From an uncultured Clostridia bacterium (GTDB taxonomy: Bacteria > Bacillota > Clostridia > Christensenellales > Aristaeellaceae), in NCBI GenBank assembly GCA_947600345.1, contig CANQGC010000136.1, positions 1 to 7,500 of the forward strand: a stretch of 7,500 nt of DNA, given 5' to 3'. Shown here piece by piece: positions 1-5,155 of the stretch (its first letter is position 1; every line of letters starts with the position of its first letter). A model generated the notes under the pieces. The model had not been told where the DNA came from. It did no database searches and saw only the letters and a list, made by a program, of their open reading frames with translations. Position numbers and translations under genes: made by a program.

Positions 1-1
1 C

Positions 2-529
2 ATACCGGGCACGCTGGGCGGCGGCTGCGCGATGAACGCCGGGGCCTACGGCGGCCAGCTCTCCGACGTGCTGGAGAGCGCCGTGGTGCTGCTGGGCGGC
101 GAGCTTCGTAAGATGGCTCGGGAGGAGTTGGAGATGGGCTATCGCTCGACGCGGGTGCTGCGCGAGGGCGGCATCGTGCTGGAGGCGGTGTTCGCCCTGG
201 CGCCGGGCGACCGGGAGGAGATCGCGGCGCGGATGCGGGAGTTGAACGCGAAGCGGCGGGACAAGCAGCCGCTGAATTTGCCCAGCGCGGGATCGACATT
301 CAAGCGGCCCGAGGGGCACTTTGCGGGGGCGCTGATCGAGGGCTGCGGGCTGAAGGGTTGTTCCGTGGGCGGCGCGCAGGTGAGTGAGAAGCATGCGGGG
401 TTCGTGGTGAACACCGGAGGAGCGACGGCGGCGGATATACTGGCGCTGATTGCGCATGTGCAGGAGGTTGTGAAGCGGGAGACCGGCGTGGATTTGGAGC
501 CGGAGGTAAGGATCGTTGGGGTGGATTGA
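2..529 (+). CDS. murB: UDP-N-acetylenolpyruvoylglucosamine reductase MurB, C-terminal part (5' truncated by the window)
   Basis: MurB is the cytosolic FAD enzyme that reduces UDP-GlcNAc-enolpyruvate to UDP-MurNAc with NADPH, the second committed step of peptidoglycan precursor synthesis. The visible 175 residues open with the end of the FAD-binding domain, IPGTLGGGCAMNAGAYGG, which is highly typical of the family. A substrate-domain motif GYRST follows, then GSTFKRP, whose Ser (codon 293-295) is the proton donor in known MurB proteins. The C-terminal motif LEPEVRIVG carries the second conserved acid, a Glu (codon 503-505). The short GYRS segment and the spacing fit the type II form found in Gram-positive bacteria. 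The start lies outside the window, so the FAD-binding N-terminus cannot be judged. In clostridia, murB often lies upstream of a rapZ-yvcK-whiA group; here whiA is the next gene. Confidence 0.95.
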   Translation: MPGTLGGGCAMNAGAYGGQLSDVLESAVVLLGGELRKMAREELEMGYRSTRVLREGGIVLEAVFALAPGDREEIAARMRELNAKRRDKQPLNLPSAGSTFKRPEGHFAGALIEGCGLKGCSVGGAQVSEKHAGFVVNTGGATAADILALIAHVQEVVKRETGVDLEPEVRIVGVD

Positions 530-603
530 TGGGGCGCTGGCGGGTGGATGCCAGGCGCTTGGTGGCAGTCGGGATGGTACGTTAGAGAGTTAGCGGCGGA
601 CTC

Positions 604-640
604 TTTTGGATTGGGAAGCCGTTGGCTTCCCAATCCAAAA
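604..640. repeat. Perfect 17-bp palindrome with 3-base loop
   Basis: The left arm TTTTGGATTGGGAAGCC (604-620) and right arm GGCTTCCCAATCCAAAA (624-640) are exact reverse complements around the loop GTT. The outer ends are T-rich on the left and A-rich on the right on both strands, the opposite of an intrinsic terminator. It is therefore a strong hairpin or cruciform without a U-tract. Confidence 0.9.
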
Positions 641-649
641 ATCGCCGCG

Positions 650-721
650 GCGGCCCGCGGTATGGTTGTGATGAAGCGTTGGTTCGCACTGCCGGACGGT
701 TGGTTTGGTACCGCGGGCCGC
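650..721. repeat. Widely spaced 13-bp inverted repeat
   Basis: GCGGCCCGCGGTA (650-662) is the exact reverse complement of TACCGCGGGCCGC (709-721), with 46 bases between. The GC-rich arms could form a long stem-loop in RNA. The unique interior has no recognised RNA family or reading frame. Confidence 0.75.
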
Positions 722-772
722 GGGGGAGGCGCTGGGTTCCGCCCAGACCCGCCCGGGCGCTGCCCGGACCTG

Positions 773-795
773 CTTAAGGGACGCTGTCCCTTAAG
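773..795. repeat. Perfect 10-bp hairpin, loop GCT
   Basis: CTTAAGGGAC (773-782) pairs exactly with GTCCCTTAAG (786-795) around the loop GCT. A shorter hairpin with the same loop, CCGGGC-GCT-GCCCGG (753-767), lies just upstream, and CTGGG-TTCCG-CCCAG (732-746) lies before that. Confidence 0.85.
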
Positions 796-803
796 AATCT
801 CTG

Positions 804-826
804 CCAAGGAACCTGAGGTTCCTTGG
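804..826. repeat. Perfect 10-bp hairpin, loop TGA
   Basis: CCAAGGAACC (804-813) pairs exactly with GGTTCCTTGG (817-826) around the loop TGA. It lies eight bases after the preceding hairpin and has the same size and design but an unrelated sequence. Confidence 0.85.
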
Positions 827-857
827 ATTCTCCCTTTGGCTGCCGCGTGGTTATGAC

Positions 858-892
858 GGACTTTGGGCCCGTGGATTATGGGCCCAAAGTCC
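858..892. repeat. Perfect 13-bp hairpin, 9-base loop, upstream of whiA
   Basis: GGACTTTGGGCCC (858-870) pairs exactly with GGGCCCAAAGTCC (880-892), loop 871-879. It ends 42 bases before the whiA start codon, so in a transcript from upstream it would sit in the whiA leader. No ribosome-binding site is hidden in the stem. Confidence 0.85.
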
Positions 893-934
893 TGCGTTAT
901 GCTTCTATTGCGTCCTTGGTTGGGGGGCGAGGCG

Positions 935-1897
935 ATGTCGTTTGCGTCGAATGCGCGCGCGGAGATGGCGCGCGAGCTTTGCGTGGAGCCCTGCTGCGCC
1001 CGCGCGGAGCTGGCGGCGGCGCTGCTGGCGTCCGGCGGCGTCAGCTACCGCTTCGGCGGCGGACTGCACTATCGCCTCTCCGTCACCACCGGCGAGGCCG
1101 CCGTCGTGCGCCACTACTTCCAGCTGCTCAAGCGCCACTTCGGCGTCTCCGCCCAGATTCGCACGCTGCGCGGCGGCTCGCTGCGTGCCTCCACCCGCTA
1201 CCAGCTCGCCATACCCGACGAGGCGGCGGGCATGCTGCTGGAGGCGAGCGGCGTCTACGACGCGGATGCGCCCTTCGGCCTGCTTGCCGTGCCGCCGGAG
1301 CGCATCGTCGACTATACCTGCTGCAAGAAGAGCTTCCTCAAGAGCGCCTTCATGCTCGCGGGCGGCATCGTCAATCCTGAGCGCGGCTACCACCTGGAAT
1401 TTGCCGCGCCGGGGGAGGAGTTTGCGGATTTCGTTATTAAAATTCTAAATTATTTTGAAATCCATGCAAAAAAGACGTGCAGAAAATCTAAATATGTGGT
1501 ATACTTAAAGAGTGGAGACGGGGTTTCCGACGCGCTGACGCTGATGGGGGCGACCCAGGCGATGCTGGCGATGCAGGATGTGCGCGTGCGCAAGGATGTG
1601 AGCAATCATCTGAACCGCCAGCTCAACTGCGACAATTCCAACATCAACCGCGCGATGGAGACGGGTTTAAAGCAGATCGAGGACATCCGCTGCATAGAAT
1701 CTGAGCTGGGCCTGGACAAGCTGCCGGGGCCGCTGCGGGAGCTGGCGGAGCTTCGGCTGAACAACGCGGAGGCGTCGCTTTCGAATCTGGGGGAGCTATT
1801 GACGCCGCCGCTGGGGAAATCGGGAGTCAACGCCCGCCTGCGCAGGCTGCATGACATTGCGGACAAGCTGCGCTGCGGCGAGGAAGTGGAATTGTGA
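935..1897 (+). CDS. whiA: WhiA, sporulation/cell-division regulator (320 aa)
   Basis: WhiA is a DNA-binding protein conserved in Gram-positive bacteria. It is a sporulation regulator in Streptomyces and affects cell division and chromosome segregation in Bacillus. It joins a degenerate LAGLIDADG homing-endonuclease-like fold to a C-terminal helix-turn-helix. The start MSFASNARAEMAREL at 935 matches the usual WhiA opening; the longer frame to 863 adds residues encoded by the last hairpin and is not used. Residues about 20-135 hold the LAGLIDADG-like part, including KSAFMLAGGIVNPERGYHLEF (about 133-153, shown in part by family habit). The HTH covers about 270-312, with LGELLTPPLGKSGVNARLRR. Length is normal and the frame is intact. 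An 80-base stretch at 1431-1510 is only about 25% GC, unlike the rest of the gene. The HPr-like gene starts 12 bases after the stop, so the two are likely co-transcribed. Confidence 0.95.
   Translation: MSFASNARAEMARELCVEPCCARAELAAALLASGGVSYRFGGGLHYRLSVTTGEAAVVRHYFQLLKRHFGVSAQIRTLRGGSLRASTRYQLAIPDEAAGMLLEASGVYDADAPFGLLAVPPERIVDYTCCKKSFLKSAFMLAGGIVNPERGYHLEFAAPGEEFADFVIKILNYFEIHAKKTCRKSKYVVYLKSGDGVSDALTLMGATQAMLAMQDVRVRKDVSNHLNRQLNCDNSNINRAMETGLKQIEDIRCIESELGLDKLPGPLRELAELRLNNAEASLSNLGELLTPPLGKSGVNARLRRLHDIADKLRCGEEVEL
1431..1510 (+). other. AT-rich island inside whiA
   Basis: By direct count 20 of 80 bases are G or C (25%), while the flanking whiA sequence is clearly GC-rich. The encoded protein remains WhiA-like, so the change lies in codon choice (AAA, ATT, AAT, TAT, TTA, AGA) as well as Lys/Asn/Ile-rich content. 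It contains A AAA AAG in the whiA frame (1468-1474) and TGGTATACT (1497-1505), an extended -10-like sequence. Confidence 0.85.
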
Positions 1898-1909
1898 GGT
1901 GAGAAGGAC

Positions 1910-2167
1910 ATGACGAAGCGGGAGATCATCTTCGGCGCGTGCGCCGCGATCACGCCGGATTTCGCTGCGAAGCTGGCCCAGGCCGCTACGCAGACCAGGA
2001 CCGAGGTCTATCTGGAGTGCGGCAGCGCGCGGCTGTGCATGGATTCGCTGATCAGCATACTGTCGATGGGCCTGCGCAAGGGCACGCGTGTGACGGTGAG
2101 CGCCGACGGCGCGGACGAGGCGGAGGCCGTGGATCGCGTCTGCGCGCTGCTGGCAGGCGAGAACTGA
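1910..2167 (+). CDS. HPr-fold protein of the Crh type, without the phosphocarrier histidine (85 aa)
   Basis: The 85 residues align without gaps to HPr, the small phosphocarrier of the sugar phosphotransferase system. The second half is clear: Ser46 in DSLISILSMGL (45-55), then KGTRVTVSADGADE (57-70), the usual HPr KGT..t..A.G.DE pattern. The active-site loop is altered: position 15 is Thr instead of His, and position 17 is Asp instead of Arg, in AAITPDFAA (12-20). It therefore cannot take phosphate on His15 from enzyme I. Ser46, the site used by HPr kinase, is kept. This resembles Bacillus Crh, which has Gln15 and Ser46 and is encoded next to whiA. I infer a regulatory, non-transport role. 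The start has a good ribosome site, GGTGAGAAGG, and lies 12 bases after whiA. The gene is followed by a terminator. Confidence 0.85.
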   Translation: MTKREIIFGACAAITPDFAAKLAQAATQTRTEVYLECGSARLCMDSLISILSMGLRKGTRVTVSADGADEAEAVDRVCALLAGEN

Positions 2168-2181
2168 TTCGAAGAGGGAAG

Positions 2182-2234
2182 AAAAGCAACTGCCCGGGGC
2201 GACGGTGAGAGTCGCTTCGGGCAGTTGCTTTTTT
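2182..2234. terminator. Bidirectional intrinsic terminator between convergent operons
   Basis: An 18-bp stem (2186-2203 with 2211-2228, two G-T pairs, loop GGTGAGA) is extended by AAAA (2182-2185) opposite TTTT (2229-2232). On the + strand it is followed by six T (2229-2234), ending the whiA-HPr unit. On the - strand the stem is followed by TTTTC, so it can also end the NUDIX-TIM barrel-transglutaminase unit, whose last stop is at 2253. Confidence 0.93.
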
Positions 2235-2252
2235 GGATTGCGCCGCGCCGCC

Positions 2253-2858
2253 TCAGACCTCCTCCGGCAGCAGGTTTCGGTAGATGTAGAGCATGTCGTC
2301 GTTCTCCTCGAGGATGCGCATGGTCTGCGGCAGGGGCTCGGCGTACACGATTCCGTAGTCGATCTCGCCTTGCTCGGGATGCACCGGGAAGGCGAGCTTT
2401 TCCTCGCCGGTGCTGAACTCCGCGCGCACGCCCGGCTTGTTGCCCCGCGCGTCCAGGCGAATCCAGCGGCCGAGGCTATGCAGGTATACCGCGCTGAGCG
2501 CGTGGATGCAGTAGCGCGCCGGCGACGCGCTCCCCAGCACCAGCCGCTGATAGCAGATGCCCGCCGGGATGCCGTTCGCCCGGCACAGCGCCGCGAGCAG
2601 GTTGGACTTCGTCCAGCACAGGCCCACGCCCTCGCGCAGCGCGTCCGAGGCGGAGATTGTGACCCGGCGGTCCTGGGCGTCCCAGGAGTGGCGGATCTCG
2701 TCCCGCACGAAGCGGAAGATCTCAGCGGCGAGCGCCAGCTCGTCCCCGGAGGCGGCTCGCAGCTCCGCGGCTTTGCGCGAGATGGGCGGGGAGTCCCAGT
2801 CGATGTAGCGAGAACGCGCCAGGTACGCCTCCATGGGGTCGCGGATGAGCAGCCTCAT
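2253..2858 (-). CDS. Transglutaminase-like cysteine protein (201 aa)
   Basis: This is a transglutaminase-like (papain-fold) protein; family members act as peptidases, amidases or cross-linking enzymes. The expected triad is visible in order: Cys81 in GVGLCWTKSNLLAALCRANG (77-96), His119 in YCIHALSAVYL (116-126), and Asp136 in WIRLDARGNK (132-141). The segment around 40-57 (LALAAEIFRFVRDEIRH) is the typical helix before the catalytic domain. No signal peptide or membrane segment is seen, so it appears cytosolic. The start at 2858 is set by the ATGA overlap with the upstream TIM-barrel gene (start 2858-2856, stop 2857-2855), which indicates translational coupling. A longer frame to 3059 is only the upstream gene read in another frame. 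The substrate is unknown; the coupled sugar-isomerase-like protein is the best clue to a partner. Confidence 0.88.
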   Translation of the reverse strand: MRLLIRDPMEAYLARSRYIDWDSPPISRKAAELRAASGDELALAAEIFRFVRDEIRHSWDAQDRRVTISASDALREGVGLCWTKSNLLAALCRANGIPAGICYQRLVLGSASPARYCIHALSAVYLHSLGRWIRLDARGNKPGVRAEFSTGEEKLAFPVHPEQGEIDYGIVYAEPLPQTMRILEENDDMLYIYRNLLPEEV

Positions 2859-3643
2859 GCCCGGGCCTCCCGCTCGGCCCTGCGCAGGTGCGCAAGCGCC
2901 TCGGCGGCGTCCTCTTCGAAGTTTGCGCACTGGGCCTCGCAGCTCACACGGCCGCGGTAGTCCATCTCGCGCAGGGTTCGGAAGAGCTTTTCGTAGTCCT
3001 CGCCGTCGCCGGGCTTCGGCGGCAGGTTGCCCAGCACGTTCGACGTGCGCACGTGCCACAGCAGGCTGCCCAGGCGCCGGAGCTGGGGCAGCGACTCCGC
3101 CTCCAGCGCCATGTTGAAGCTGCTGGCCGCCACGCCCACCCGGTCCAGCTGCAGCATCGAGCAGATCAGCGCCGCCTCGGAGGCGTAGTTCATCAGATCG
3201 GCCGCGCTTCGCCGCAGCGGCAGCAGCGCCACGTTCACGTCGAAGCGCGAGGCGTAGGTCTGCAATATGCGCACGAAGTTGCCGAACTGCCGCCAGGCCT
3301 GCGCCGGATCGGAGTCCCCGGGCAGCCTGCGGGCCTCCTCGCAGTCGAGCAGCATGTACTGCGCGCCCAGCGCCTGGGCCAGGTCGAAGGAGCGATCCAG
3401 CGCCTCGTGAATGCGCTTGGCGGACACCTCCGGCCCGACGATGGCCACCCCCGGCGGCAGCATGCCCGACACCACCTCGGCGTAGAGGCCGTGCGCCGCC
3501 ATCTCCGCGGCCATGGCGCGGTAGGCGTCCTCGCCCAGCGCGAGCACGTCGTTCAGGTCCAGCTCTATGTAATCGTAGCCGATGCGCGCGGCCCGGGCCA
3601 CGTCGCCGGGCTTGGCGCAGATGCCGATGCGAAAGCTTTCCAT
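2855..3643 (-). CDS. Xylose-isomerase-like TIM-barrel protein with an incomplete metal site (262 aa)
   Basis: The protein has the layout of the sugar phosphate isomerase/epimerase (AP endonuclease 2-like) family: IGICAKPGDVARAARIGYDYIEL at the N-terminus (6-28), a central strand VALLPL (138-143), VGVAASSFNM (169-178), LWHVRTSN (195-202) and VSCEAQ (233-238). In active epimerases of this family the metal is held by Glu, Asp, His and Glu. Here the aligned residues appear to be Leu141, Ser174, His197 and Glu236, and the substrate His is Asn177. Two metal ligands are thus missing by eye alignment, and normal metal-dependent epimerase activity is doubtful. Its stop overlaps the start of the transglutaminase gene, and it begins 26 bases after the NUDIX gene. 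The start at 3643 fits the family; upstream purine-rich sequence gives only a weak ribosome site. The ligand is unknown. Confidence 0.85.
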   Translation of the reverse strand: MESFRIGICAKPGDVARAARIGYDYIELDLNDVLALGEDAYRAMAAEMAAHGLYAEVVSGMLPPGVAIVGPEVSAKRIHEALDRSFDLAQALGAQYMLLDCEEARRLPGDSDPAQAWRQFGNFVRILQTYASRFDVNVALLPLRRSAADLMNYASEAALICSMLQLDRVGVAASSFNMALEAESLPQLRRLGSLLWHVRTSNVLGNLPPKPGDGEDYEKLFRTLREMDYRGRVSCEAQCANFEEDAAEALAHLRRAEREARA

Positions 3644-3669
3644 TTCTCTATCTTTATCTCTGGCGCCCG

Positions 3670-4239
3670 TCAGGGCTTCCCCTCAAATTCCTTCAGTCTC
3701 TCGTTCAGTTTGCGGTAGACCACGCGCATCTCGGGCTCGCTGGACGCCTCCGGCGCCTCGGCCAGCGGGAACCAGCGCACGGCGCTGTTCTCGTCCGGCT
3801 TGGAGTGCACCGCCTGGGCGTCGTCCGCCTCCAGCAGGTACGTCAGGTTCAGGTGCAGGTGGGGCACCACGTACTTCCCCCGCTTGAAGTGGGCGTTGAC
3901 GGTCAGGATCTCCAGCGAGTACAGCGCCTGCGAAACCGGCCGCACCCGCGCGATGCCGGTCTCCTCCTTGACTTCGCGCAGCGCCACGCCCAGCAGGTCC
4001 TCCTCGCCGTCGGCGTGGCCGCCGGGCCAGGACCAGGAGTTGTAGATGTTGTGGTAGAGCATCAGTATCCTGTCGCGCCCGGGATTGACCACCCAGCCCG
4101 AGGCGGAGAAGTGCGCCGTCTCGTTCGTGCGCAGCAGCGCGTCCGGGAAGTGGTCCAGATACCAGAGCATCATGCGCCTGTCCTCCCGCTCCTGGGCGCA
4201 GCGCGGCGCGAATCCCTCTATAATCTCCCGTAGCCGCAT
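3670..4239 (-). CDS. NUDIX hydrolase (189 aa)
   Basis: NUDIX enzymes hydrolyse a nucleoside diphosphate linked to another group, using a metal held by the Nudix box. The box G-x5-E-x7-REVKEETGI is complete at residues 74-96, with WSWPGGHADG just before and within it. The roughly 40 residues before the barrel (MRLREIIEGF and the DRRMMLWYLDHFPDALLRTNETAHF segment) form a helical N-terminal part, and HFSASGWVVN (43-52) starts the fold. The C-terminal part ends with EVRW-like core strand SAVRWFPL. The start at 4239 is preceded by a strong GGAGGTGG seven bases upstream, so the longer frame to 4347, which would run past the promoter, is rejected. It is first in a three-gene unit with a near-consensus promoter. 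The substrate cannot be read from sequence. Confidence 0.92.
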   Translation of the reverse strand: MRLREIIEGFAPRCAQEREDRRMMLWYLDHFPDALLRTNETAHFSASGWVVNPGRDRILMLYHNIYNSWSWPGGHADGEEDLLGVALREVKEETGIARVRPVSQALYSLEILTVNAHFKRGKYVVPHLHLNLTYLLEADDAQAVHSKPDENSAVRWFPLAEAPEASSEPEMRVVYRKLNERLKEFEGKP

Positions 4240-4246
4240 GGGCGTG

Positions 4247-4254
4247 CCACCTCC
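4247..4254 (-). promoter_or_regulatory. Shine-Dalgarno site of the NUDIX gene
   Basis: Read on the - strand it is GGAGGTGG, seven bases before the ATG at 4239. It decides the start and rules out the 36-residue longer frame. Confidence 0.9.
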
Positions 4255-4269
4255 ATTGCTTCTTTGAAT

Positions 4270-4298
4270 AGTATATCCGAAAAGAAGGCCCGCGTCAA
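4270..4298 (-). promoter_or_regulatory. Sigma-70-type promoter of the - strand operon
   Basis: On the - strand TTGACG (4298-4293) is followed by exactly 17 bases and TATACT (4275-4270). Both boxes differ from consensus by one base. Transcription would begin near 4263, giving a leader of about 24 bases that contains the GGAGGTGG site. It is the best promoter in the window and lies in a locally AT-rich patch. No operator palindrome was seen over it. Confidence 0.88.
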
Positions 4299-4359
4299 TC
4301 TGGAGAGTCGCGAGGCTCGGATTTTGCTTCGGCCCGGGGGAATACATTTCCGCCGGAAT

Positions 4360-4365
4360 GGGGAG
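4360..4365 (+). promoter_or_regulatory. Likely ribosome-binding site of the IspD/TarI gene
   Basis: GGGGAG lies ten bases before the ATG at 4376. It sits in the loop of a small hairpin, CCGGAA (4353-4358) with TTCCGG (4368-4373). This supports the start at 4376 over the one at 4358. I found no convincing + strand promoter between 4240 and 4375, so how the surface cluster is transcribed is open. Confidence 0.6.
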
Positions 4366-4375
4366 ACTTCCGGAT

Positions 4376-5155
4376 ATGTGTGCGAATGTTTATGCGATCG
4401 TGCTGGCGGGCGGCGTGGGTTCCAGACTGGGCGCGAAGGGCGCGCCGAAGCAATTCATCCCCGTGCGGGGGAAGCCCGTGATCTGCCACACGCTCGAGCG
4501 CTTCGAGGCCTGCGGGGCGGTGGACGGAATCGTCGTGCCCTGCCTGGCGGGCTGGTGCGACGCTCTGCGGGAGGCGGCGCGGGCGTGCGGCCTGCGCAAG
4601 CCGATGGCGGTCGTTCCCGGCGGAGCGGACCGGCAGGCGAGCGTTCGCGCCGGGCTGGCGGCGCTGCCGCCCGGGGGAGCGGAGGACATCGCGCTGATTC
4701 ACGACGGCGTGCGGCCGCTGGTGCGGCGGGAGACGATCCTGGAGAACATCCGCGCGGCGCGGGAGTGGGGTGCGGCGATGACCGTGCGCGAGAGCCCGGA
4801 GGCGGCGGTCGTCGCCGCCGGAGGGTTCGCGCGCCTGGGCGAGTTCGCGCCGCGGGAGCGGACGCTCATGGCGACCTCGCCCCAGAGCTTCCGGGTGCGG
4901 GAGCTGATGGAGGCGTACGGGGCCGTCGATTCCATGCCGGAGCCGGATATCGTGCTGCTGGACGCCGCGATGGTCTACGCCCGCGCGAAGGGGGCGCTCT
5001 ATCTGGTGCGCGAGCCCCCGGGCAACGTCAAGATCACCACGCGGGAGGATCTGTTCTACTTCGCGGCGTGCCTGGCGGCGGGGGAATCCGGCCGCCCGGC
5101 GGGAGCACGAGGCGAGGGGAAGGGAGGGCGGCGCGGCGCATGGGAATGGATCTGA
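4376..5155 (+). CDS. IspD/TarI-family cytidylyltransferase (259 aa)
   Basis: The enzyme joins CMP from CTP to a sugar or polyol phosphate. Seen motifs: the nucleotide-binding loop LAGGVGSRLG (10-19), PKQF (24-27), GGADRQASVRAGL (82-94), IHDGVRPLV (108-116), TSPQSFR, and the C-terminal NVKITTREDL. All are typical of IspD and TarI. IspD of the isoprenoid pathway usually has HDAARP, while ribitol-phosphate enzymes have a Val before RP, as here, so TarI-like use of a polyol phosphate is favoured. The setting with LicD and two nucleotide-sugar-type SDRs points the same way. A basic tail of about 25 residues after the core overlaps the next gene by 16 bases. The start at 4376 (MCANVYAIVLAGG) is preferred to 4358 because of ribosome-site spacing. 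An IspD role in isoprenoid synthesis remains possible but less likely. Confidence 0.85.
   Translation: MCANVYAIVLAGGVGSRLGAKGAPKQFIPVRGKPVICHTLERFEACGAVDGIVVPCLAGWCDALREAARACGLRKPMAVVPGGADRQASVRAGLAALPPGGAEDIALIHDGVRPLVRRETILENIRAAREWGAAMTVRESPEAAVVAAGGFARLGEFAPRERTLMATSPQSFRVRELMEAYGAVDSMPEPDIVLLDAAMVYARAKGALYLVREPPGNVKITTREDLFYFAACLAAGESGRPAGARGEGKGGRRGAWEWI

Larger units (their letters stand above)
604..892. repeat. Array of consecutive perfect inverted repeats
   Basis: The interval holds a run of separate palindromes with different sequences: 17-base arms with loop GTT (604-640), 13-base arms far apart (650-662 and 709-721), 5-base arms (732-746), 6-base arms with loop GCT (753-767), 10-base arms with loop GCT (773-795), 10-base arms with loop TGA (804-826), and 13-base arms with a 9-base loop (858-892). 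All arms listed match without mismatch. Most have three-base loops, and spacers are short. The pattern suggests an intergenic hairpin element rather than chance. Its function is unknown: it could shape mRNA decay, block read-through, or be a spreading repeat. Confidence 0.85.
530..934. other. Gene-free murB-whiA gap, filled with hairpins
   Basis: No credible gene lies between the murB stop and the whiA start. The gap holds at least six perfect inverted repeats between 604 and 892, listed separately, plus a bulged hairpin just after murB (534-541 with 550-558). None has a run of T after the stem, so none is a standard intrinsic terminator. I found no convincing sigma-70 promoter for whiA in it. 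Open frames cross the region, but their translations only mirror the palindromes and resemble no known protein. Confidence 0.7.

Noticed and set aside
604..640. Hairpin as a murB terminator
   Set aside because: The stem is strong but followed by A residues on both strands; there is no U-tract.
548..856. Open frame of 102 codons across the hairpin region
   Set aside because: Its translation mirrors the palindromes, it has no ribosome site that stands out, and it resembles no family I know.
863..934. Longer WhiA start 24 codons upstream
   Set aside because: The extra residues come from the last hairpin, and the family opening MSFAS starts at 935.
2859..3059. N-terminal extension of the transglutaminase-like protein
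   Set aside because: It overlaps the upstream gene in another frame, is Arg/Ala/Gly-rich, and the ATGA overlap at 2855-2858 gives a natural start.
4264..4350. Promoter for the + strand surface cluster
   Set aside because: The AT-rich patch fits the - strand promoter well; + strand boxes such as TTGCTT with TACATT have only 13 bases between them.
4264..5139. Upstream part of the long frame that contains the first SDR
   Set aside because: It is Arg/Gly-rich shadow of the cytidylyltransferase gene; the SDR fold only begins after 5140.
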